From contig MNCI01008330.1 of the NCBI GenBank assembly GCA_015680685.1, positions 398,603 through 462,602 of the forward strand: a stretch of 64,000 bases of DNA. Reading direction: 5' to 3'. The notes under the pieces were generated by a model. The model searched no databases. It was not told where the DNA came from and saw only the letters and a list, made by a program, of their open reading frames with translations. Shown here piece by piece: positions 57,240 to 64,000 of this stretch (position 1 is the first letter of the stretch; each line of letters starts with the position of its first letter). The position numbers were made by a program, and so were the translations under genes. Origin of the DNA: Gnetum montanum. Lineage: Eukaryota; Streptophyta; Gnetopsida; Gnetales; Gnetaceae.

Positions 57240-57480
57240 AAATAACTTCTCTAATAATAAGCACTCTAATAATTATAGTAACCACTATAATAATTATAGT
57301 AACTGCTATAATAATAACCACTATAATAATTATAGTAACTGCTGTAATAATAACCACTTTAATAATTAGAGTAACTACTCTAATAATAACTGCTCTATAA
57401 ATTAGAGGAACTACTCTAATAATAACCACTCTAATAATTAGAGTAACTGCTCTAATAATAACCACTCTAATAATTAGTAG
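57240..57480. repeat. Palindrome array in the LTR, block 2
   Basis: Same 15-base palindromes (CTATAATAATTATAG and CTCTAATAATTAGAG types) and spacers as block 1, in the first orientation only, about 11 units. Confidence 0.9.
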
Positions 57481-57499
57481 TCGGGCTTGGTTAACATCA

Positions 57500-59140
57500 T
57501 TTTTTAAAAAAAATCATCTCTACCAATTTATAGATATACATATATAAGCTAGTTATAGTGATTATGAAGAGAATTGAACTCATGATCCATTGCCTAAAAA
57601 GAGAGAGAGAGATATATATATATATATATATAACCTTGAAAGAAAGAAAAGAATATGAACAGTCCCAAACAAGTTAGTTACAAGAAACCAAAGAAAAGAA
57701 TACGAACAGTCCCCAACAAGTCAGTTACAAGAAACCATTCATTATCCCTTATTCCACCTACAAATAGGAAGAGGAGGAGAGAAAAAAAGGGACACACAAG
57801 GCAAAAGTAGCTTTGTAGAACCCAAAAAGAAGAAGAAGGATACATCAACAAGGGGTGTGGTTGTGAAGGAAGAGAAGACTGTCGCTGCTACAAGAGATAG
57901 CAAAGAAAAAGAAAACAAGTGTGGCATAGCAATCCAATATTTGGATGATTCCTCCTAGTAAGCAAGATATCTAAGCAAGGAGGTAAGATGATCCATCTTT
58001 GTTATGTTTGATAATGGCTAGCAAGGGCTAATTTTCTCAAACGTTTCTCTTCTTACTTGTCTAACCACCTTCACAATGCTTGTATAAAAATATCAAAATT
58101 GTTCTTGTAAGCTTAGACTTATTTCTTGGATCTCTCCGCCCATCCTATGCACTCTCATACCTAAATGACTTGGATGAGACTTGTTTTTGTAACGATTTAG
58201 AAACATCCATTTGGGGCATTTGTGGTAAAGGATTGCTAGCTTGTATGAAAATATCAAGATTTTTATTGTAAGATTAGACTTATTTTTTTGGATCTCTTCG
58301 CCCGTCCTCTACACTCTCATACCTAAATGGCTTGGATGAGAGTTGTTTCTGTAATGATTTAGAAACACCCATAATGATTTGGGGCATGTTTGGCAAAGGA
58401 TTGCCAACAGGGGCTATGGATCCCTGATATGAGGATTGGTATTGTCGGCAAAAAGCGAGAGTATCCTTGGGCCCATCGATAATTGTGAATTGTTGAATTC
58501 TTGGATTTTGGTTGGAAGTTGGCTGATAAACCCTCCCCTTTTGAATGCATAAATCTTGGATCTGAATCTTGAATTATACTTCTTTTTACTATACCTTCTC
58601 AAGTCTGATTTTAATATCTTTCTATAGCTTGATGGAGTGGGGGAAAACCTAGGATGTTAATTTATGGTTGTGATCTATCTATTCTCTACTATTGAACATA
58701 TGAATTTTTTGATTAAATGATTACAGGTAAAATGGTTGCAAGAGCTAAATTTAGATCTTATTTTTGTGTGCGGTTGGAAATTATAAAATGTTATTATGTG
58801 ATTGAACAAATATGAGATTATTAATTTATTTGCTTTTATGGTCATTTCTTTGGTTTTCAAATGTGCAAGTGATCCTGATTAAATATTTCTTTTTAAGTTG
58901 AATAAATAAAAAGATTGATTTTTTTAATCTAATGAATCTTGTACAGATATTTTACTATATCTATTTCTTTTTAAAGTTATCTCTTAATTCTTAAATTAAT
59001 ATTGATTGACTTGTTTCAGAGCTAGATTTAGGCATTATTGATATCGTTTTAATTTTAAAGGTTAATGCTAGTTCGATTGTTGTAGAAATAAAGCCACATG
59101 GGCATTTTCTCATTTCAACTAGCTTTCTTTCTAGGGGGCT
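57500..59140. other. Intergenic / possible promoter region with tandem duplications
   Basis: 57,600-57,632 is (GA)n(TA)n. 57,642-57,735 is a 47-bp unit twice (GAACAGTCCC-AACAAGT). 58,078-58,411 is a ~165-bp unit twice, diverged (both with GCACTCTCATACCTAAATG or ACACTCTCATACC). No coding family is recognised. The stretch to 59,140 may hold 5' exons or the promoter of the downstream gene. Confidence 0.55.
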
Positions 59141-59425
59141 TTGGATGCTAGCTCTTACTCCCTATGAGTCGGTGTTACATTCTCTACACTTTGTTATTGT
59201 TCTTTCCTGCTTAGAATCTGAAAACAGAACATGGGTATGCTTTGTTCCATATTTTCAATGTCAATTGTGCTTTAATCCTTCTTTTGGATTTTTGTTAGTT
59301 TGCGATTCTACTGCTGCTGCTGTTCAGAATTCTTCATTGAGTGGTTCCAGGTATTGGTTATCTATCTGGAAACTGGAAACTAGACATTGTTATTCTAGAA
59401 ATTGGTTATCCTTCAAAGCTTTCAG

Positions 59426-62400
59426 TGGTGGGAAAATAGAGCGTAAAGATTCTGAGGCCATGCAGATGCTCGATTTGGGCATGGAACAGTTGAGCCTTAT
59501 TGATTTGGCACAGGAGAACGATGATCTCCTTCCACCATTCCAAGATTCTGAGGCCATGCAGATGCTCGACTTGGGCATGGAACAATTGAGCCTTATTGAT
59601 TTGGCACAGGAGAATGATGATCTCCTTCCACCATTCCAAGATTCTGAGGCCATGCAAATGCTCGACTTGGGCATGGAACAGTTGAGCCTTATTGATTTGG
59701 CACAGGAGAACGATGATCTCCTTCCACCATTCCACGATTATGTTTTTCCAGAATTTTCTCCAGGTTTGAGGTTATTTTAAATTTTGTGCATGATTCTTTT
59801 TTTGTCTTCTTTCAGTTTTACCACGTTTGTTGCCTTAATTCATGCCAATAGGTGGTATTGTGGTTTTGGGAAATGTAGGATTCTTTTTCTCCAGGTTTCG
59901 GGTTATTTTAATTTTTAGGCATTATTTTGTTTTATCTTCTTTTAGTTTTATTGCATTTACTGGGTTAATTCGTGCCAACGGGTGGTATTGTGGTTTTGGG
60001 AAATGTAGGATTTCTTAATTTGTATTATTCTTGTGTGCTGGTTGTTTTTGGTTCCACCATGCATTTTGGCTGAATTCATGGTGCTTGTTGTTGGACTGGT
60101 TTTCCACAATGTTTGGTGAAATGTTTTTTGGGTGCTTACGACATTCTCGTTTTTCAAGAGGTAGGAAAAATAGATGTTTAGTTTTTGTATATTTAAGTTA
60201 CTTGCCCAGTATTGTTTTTTATAGATTGAACTTGTTTAATAGCAAAAGTGTTCAAAACGGTTTCTGCCAACTTACACTATGTGGCTCTTTTTTCTAGAAT
60301 TTGGTTTATTTACAATCAACTTACATTAAATTGGTAAACCTGAAATCATGTCCAGGCACAGCGAAAAAGAACTACTTACGTGAAAGTCTACCCTGGGACC
60401 CTGCATTCTTTACAGAACCAGGTCGTTAATACACCTACATTTTTTACCCATGTGTTAATGATATTTTCCATGTTGCAAACAAATACCATGTTTGGTTGAT
60501 GTGAAGCCAAAATGACCTGATCTTGTACACGGTTTAATTTGCAGGGCTTCTTGATGAAAATGAGCTAATTGAATATACAAATATGAAACCCAAACAGGAT
60601 CTAGGTACTAGCAATGCTAGAAAAAATGAGGTGGATGCCCACTCAAATAGTACTTTTGTAAAAGACAAAAGGCTAAAAGAAAATTTCTTAAAAACAAAGA
60701 GCAGTTGTGGCCCTCGTGCTTCTGTTGCTAAACCACAGAAACAAGCAAATCGAACTTGTGTGCCATCACACAAGAGAGCTCCATCTACTTCTATCATTTC
60801 ATTGCAAAATCCTGGTCAGGTTGTGGGCAAGGATAATTGGCGTTCACCTCTAAGGAAAAACCTGGATTCAGATATAAGAAAACCTTCTGTGGGTCCTTCT
60901 ATTCTGCTTGGTAAAAATCAAAAGCACAAGAGAGAACTTTCTTCTCTCTCTTTATCTAGCCCATCAACATTTCAAGATGCATTATCATCACAGACCCCTA
61001 GCACTTTTCTGCGCAAAGGAGGTGAGATGCTACTTGATTCATAAGTTTTCTTCCTAAACTTTCTCAACACTAAAATGTCAATTTATTCATGTGATTGCTT
61101 AATGCTAATCTATTTTGTAATTTAATGGATTTTAGGAGGTGTCAGATATTCCAAAAAGGTACCTTTTAAGTTGCAATTTCCTTTTTGATAGTTATATCTT
61201 TAGATAAAAGAGAATTCACAAAGTTTGTTTGAGTTATGATAGGTCAACCCGGTGCAAAAAGCTAAACAAAAACATAAGCATGTTGGCAAGGAGCATTTTC
61301 AGCTGGAAGCTTCTTCACCTATCATGTGATGGTTTTTCTCATTGTGTCTTGCTTATTTTTATATTTAACTATCACTATCATTTTTTGGATTAACATGATT
61401 TTTGATTTCTTTGACCTCAGGACAAACACCACAATGATGAAGACCGCTGCAACCCAACCAAACAAGGATGCTAATAAAAAGGCGTTTTCCAGTAAACCTT
61501 TTGCCAAAAAATTCACATGTGCCTCTAAGACGGTTAAAAAAACAATTGGACAAGTGCTGCCAGGTAGCTATCTAATTTGTTATATTGTGGATTTTCCTTT
61601 TCTCTTGGGAGCCACTAAGATTCTCTTGACTTCAAGGATATCTATCTTGGGTTTAGGGTAAAATTTCATTTATATTTTTATGGTTCCGTTCCTTTCAACA
61701 GAAAATAAATGCCCCAGATTTGAAGATTTTCGTATGCAGAATAATCCCTTATTTGACAGCCCATCTTCAGGTAATAATCAAAAGGGGAATTTTTTTCATC
61801 AAAAAGGCCAAAATTTTCTTGACAACTTTGTTAGGCATTTTTAATTAAATTATATTTTGGTTGCATTTTGAAGAGTTTAAATTCCAAATTTTGTCTCTAT
61901 GCTTTACAAATTTTGTGTCATGGTTGTGCGCTAATTTCATATAACCTTGTTTTACTGTTACTTGTAAATATAGGCAATTGAGAGTTATGATCAGTAAATC
62001 TTGGTTGGGATTTGTGAAGGCAAATTCTATAAAAATAGTTTCATATGAGAAGGCTGAGAAGGCATAGCTGGTTAACTTTTCTTTTTGTTTTAAATAACTA
62101 ATACATGAATTGGTATTATTACATGCATAACAAGTCTTTTGGATCTTAGAACTAGGTCATTTATTTTAGAATTTTTAAATATGAACATGAACTATTAGGA
62201 TCCTATGATTATTGCAGGGAAGATGTATCCTTGATTTTTGAACATCCAAATGTCCAAAATTCATGACTCCAATGTCTCTTTCCAATGTTGTTGTTTTTGA
62301 CACCCTAGCAGTTATTGGTTAAAGACTTGAATGTCCTATGATGTTTTCTGATATGGACACACTTTTCAATGCAGCGAATGTAATGTTGAAATTGAGTGGT

Positions 62401-63927
62401 CTTGATGAGACTCAAACCAATGATGGAGGGTTTACTGGAGAAAATTTTAGCTCTAGCCCTGATCAACAAACATCAGGGAAGGCACAAGGTTCTGAAAATA
62501 GCTTTTTACGTCAAAGTCTAGATTGGAATACTGCTTTCTTCACAGAACAAGGTTGCTTGATTTTCTTTTTCTTATTTAATTAGTATTCTCAGTTCTAGAA
62601 AATTGCATTACATGACTTAACCTGTGGACAATTTTTCAATGTGTTATTTGTTTCAGGACTTCTAGATCCTTATGAGCTAGCTGAATATACAAACACAGCG
62701 TTGCCAGAATCTCTTCCTGATCCTCCCTTTCCAAAATGCAAGACTAAAGTTATGTCTTGCCACCAAATGCAAGGTTATACATCTTCTTCATCGCAAGAGA
62801 GATTAGGAAAGAAGCCTTTGCATCAGATGCACTCTTCCGCAAATTTTGATGTTATCAAAAAGCCCATAAAAAGAATATCAGCAAGCATCCATGCAGGACA
62901 TCTTCTCAGACATCAACAGCCTAAAGCAACATCCCAAAAGAAAACTTGTGCATGTCCTACAAGGAAGGGAGCTCCACATCCAAATGACATCAGTAACAAA
63001 CAATGTAACAGAAGCCATATTTCTCTGTCATCCAACCCCACAATGACACGAGCTGGTCAAAGATTCAATGCGAGCATAAGGGTGAGATATGTTTATTGAA
63101 ATAGGATATATTGCGTACTAAGATACCTATTATTTTTCATTGTGTATAAATGGACATGTTTGCTCGTAGGGAATGCATATGGTTGTCCAATTGTTTGTAG
63201 TATGGGACAAAATGGCAAGATTAAAGAATCTGGTGCTATCATTTGATCATGGAATGTGAAATATGTATTGCAGACCATGTTATTGTAGAAGACATACTCT
63301 TGTTGTGTTACCAATTATGTTTTTACCCAAGGACAACCATTTCACAATATTTCATGTTTTTCATAGGTGGAACCTGGAGATAGAAGCAGGGAAAACTCGA
63401 ACAAAAAGGTTGACAACCTTTACTGTAAAAGGTTGGCTTCTCAACAGTCTTGTCCAATGCTGGAAGCTTCTTCACCTATCATGTGATGGTTTTTCTCATT
63501 GTGTCTTGCTTATTTTTATATTTAACTATCATTGTCATTTTTTGGATTAACATGATTTTTGATTTCTTTGACCTCAGGATAAACACCACAATGACGAAGA
63601 CCGCTGCAACCCAACCAAACAAGGATGCTAATAAAAAGGCATTTTCCAGTAAACCTTTTGCCAAAGAATTCACATGTGCCTCTAAGACGGTTAAAAACAC
63701 AATTGGACAAGTGCTGCCAGGTAACTATCTAATTTGCTATATTGTGGATTTTCCTTTACCCTTGGGAGCCGCTAAGATTCTCTTGACTTCAAGGATATCT
63801 ATCTTGGGTTTAGGGTAAAATTTCATTTATATTTTTATGGTTTCGTTCCTTTCAACAGAAAATAAATGCCCCAGATTTGAAGATTTTCATATGCAGAATA
63901 ATCCCTTGTTTGACAACCCATCTTCAG
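59426..63927 (+). CDS. Unknown plant protein with duplicated exon cassette; runs off the window
   Basis: Exons by GT-AG sites and phase are: 59426(?)-59763, 60356-60421, 60545-61021, 61136-61158, 61243-61325, 61421-61563, 61702-61770, 62375-62551, 62657-63081, 63367-63482, 63578-63720 and 63859-63927 (continues). All phases agree, giving about 709 codons without a stop. Exon 1 has three 32-residue repeats (AMQMLDLGMEQLSLIDLAQ...). Two cassettes follow. Each has LR(E/Q)SL-W-(P/T)AFFTE-GLLD--EL-EYTN, a Ser/Lys-rich basic exon, an EASSPIM exon, a KTAATQPNKDANKKAFSSKP exon, and an ENKCPRFEDF exon. The 'SLxWDxAFFTxxGxLDxxEL' motif is, as I recall, shared by uncharacterised basic Ser-rich plant proteins; I give no function. 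The basic, low-complexity composition suggests nuclear or cytoskeletal binding, as inference only. The true start lies upstream or at MQML; an open frame without stops extends back to 59,145. Confidence 0.7.
59448..59735 (+). repeat. Three in-frame 96-bp coding tandem repeats
   Basis: Units 59,448-59,543, 59,544-59,639 and 59,640-59,735 differ at only a few, mostly synonymous positions (GAT/GAC, CAG/CAA, AAC/AAT). Each encodes 32 residues with an acidic amphipathic LIDLAQENDDLLPPF end. Confidence 0.95.
59753..60013 (+). repeat. Tandem duplication (~131 bp) of exon end and intron start
   Basis: 59,753-59,884 and 59,885-60,013 align. Both start TTTTCTCCAGGTTT and end GGTGGTATTGTGGTTTTGGG then AAATGTAGGATT. 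The first holds the real donor (CCAG/GTTTGA at 59,763/59,764); the second carries a duplicate donor within the intron. Confidence 0.85.
61243..61850 (+). repeat. Exon cassette 3' half, copy 1 (duplicated 2157 bp downstream)
   Basis: From about 61,305 to 61,835 this is nearly identical, introns included, to 63,462-63,992 at a constant offset of 2157 bp. Three exons (EASSPIM, KTAATQ and ENKCPRF) lie inside. Confidence 0.95.
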
Positions 63928-64000
63928 GTAATAATCAAAAGGGGAATTTCTTTCGGCAAAAAGGCCAAAATTTTCTTAACAACTTTTTTAGGCATTTTTA
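63462..64000 (+). repeat. Exon cassette 3' half, copy 2
   Basis: Second copy of 61,305-61,835; the few differences include amino-acid changes such as FAKKFT to FAKEFT and KKTIG to KNTIG. It runs to the window edge. Confidence 0.95.

Larger units (their letters stand above)
50196..57499 (-). mobile_element. Ty3/gypsy LTR retrotransposon (Tat/Athila-like), 3' truncated
   Basis: Minus-strand order is LTR (57,499-55,473), tRNA-Asp-type primer site, gag, sequence gap, RT, RNase H, integrase. Reading stops at about 50,200 inside the integrase core ([17 protein letters not shown] is the last readable block), and no second LTR was found below. The RT shows FMDD. The RT-RNase H-integrase order distinguishes gypsy from copia. 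In-frame stops and frameshifts make it inactive. Confidence 0.88.
55473..57499 (-). repeat. gypsy 5' LTR (about 2.03 kb) with internal duplication
   Basis: On the element strand it begins TGATGTTAAC and ends CACTCATCA, giving TGATG..CATCA inverted termini next to the primer site. Inside, 56,007-56,260 and 56,968-57,230 are near-identical promoter-side copies (both contain CTGCAAGGATGAATCAAAGA and CTATAAATAC on the element strand). Each is preceded, in element orientation, by a palindrome array. Confidence 0.75.

Noticed and set aside
56181-57465. Ile/Thr/Val-rich frames on both strands (for example 120 codons at 56,181)
   Set aside because: Translations of the CTCTAATAATTAGAG array; low-complexity artefacts, not membrane proteins.
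56265-57480. CRISPR-like array
   Set aside because: Repeats are palindromic and regularly spaced, but the spacers are 6-9 bases and nearly identical, in a eukaryotic LTR; no cas genes.
59390-59735. Minus-strand frames over the 96-bp repeats
   Set aside because: Shadows of the plus-strand coding repeats, whose splice sites and frame support the plus strand.

Overview
The window looks like nuclear DNA of a seed plant, most likely a conifer. It is AT-rich, with few genes, long gene-poor stretches, and layered, heavily decayed retroelements. The strongest lineage hint is a Penelope-like reverse transcriptase at about 6.05-7.70 kb. Among land plants, endonuclease-bearing Penelope elements ('Dryads') are described from conifers. 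Other supports are a multi-exon GOLDEN2-LIKE (GLK) gene and several non-LTR lineages. The species cannot be named from sequence alone.

Layout. 0-9.3 kb: AT-rich; a decayed LINE (minus strand, 2.53-3.80 kb), an RTE-type tail (5.66 kb), the Penelope-like element and a SINE-like copy. 9.3-12.3 kb: a five-exon GLK/G2-like transcription factor gene on the minus strand; splice sites and phases can be followed from start to stop, and a paired CCAATC motif lies upstream. 12.4-22.2 kb: no gene recognised; two weak head-to-head open frames near 15 kb and several local tandem repeats. 22,257-32,798: a complete-length Ty1/copia LTR element (minus strand) with matching 5-bp target-site duplications (AAATT). 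It contains an RTE 3' fragment (23.87-24.56 kb) and a GC-rich L1-type LINE (25,874-30,379) with its own 10-bp target-site duplication. That LINE carries, downstream of its reverse transcriptase, an extra coding segment with a coiled coil and a recognisable DnaJ-type J-domain (HPD motif). This is the most unusual content of the window. 33-39 kb: an assembly gap, a perfect 22-bp-arm hairpin, a diverged direct segmental duplication and two LINE remnants. 39-50 kb: mostly gene-free, with SINE-like copies, an L1 3' fragment and minisatellites. 50.2-57.5 kb: a truncated Ty3/gypsy element (minus strand; integrase, RNase H, RT, gag, tRNA-Asp-type primer site and one ~2-kb LTR). The LTR holds arrays of a 15-bp palindrome upstream of two TATA boxes. 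59.4-64 kb (running off the end): a plus-strand intron-containing gene of unknown function with three identical-frame 96-bp coding repeats and a tandemly duplicated five-part exon cassette.

The only two convincing host genes are the GLK-like regulator (chloroplast development by family knowledge) and the cassette-repeat gene. Everything else recognisable is transposable-element derived and mostly broken by stops, frameshifts or deletions. Two runs of N (32,871-33,244 and 52,698-53,450) and one single N (26,910) limit interpretation; long 'open frames' across the N runs are artefacts.
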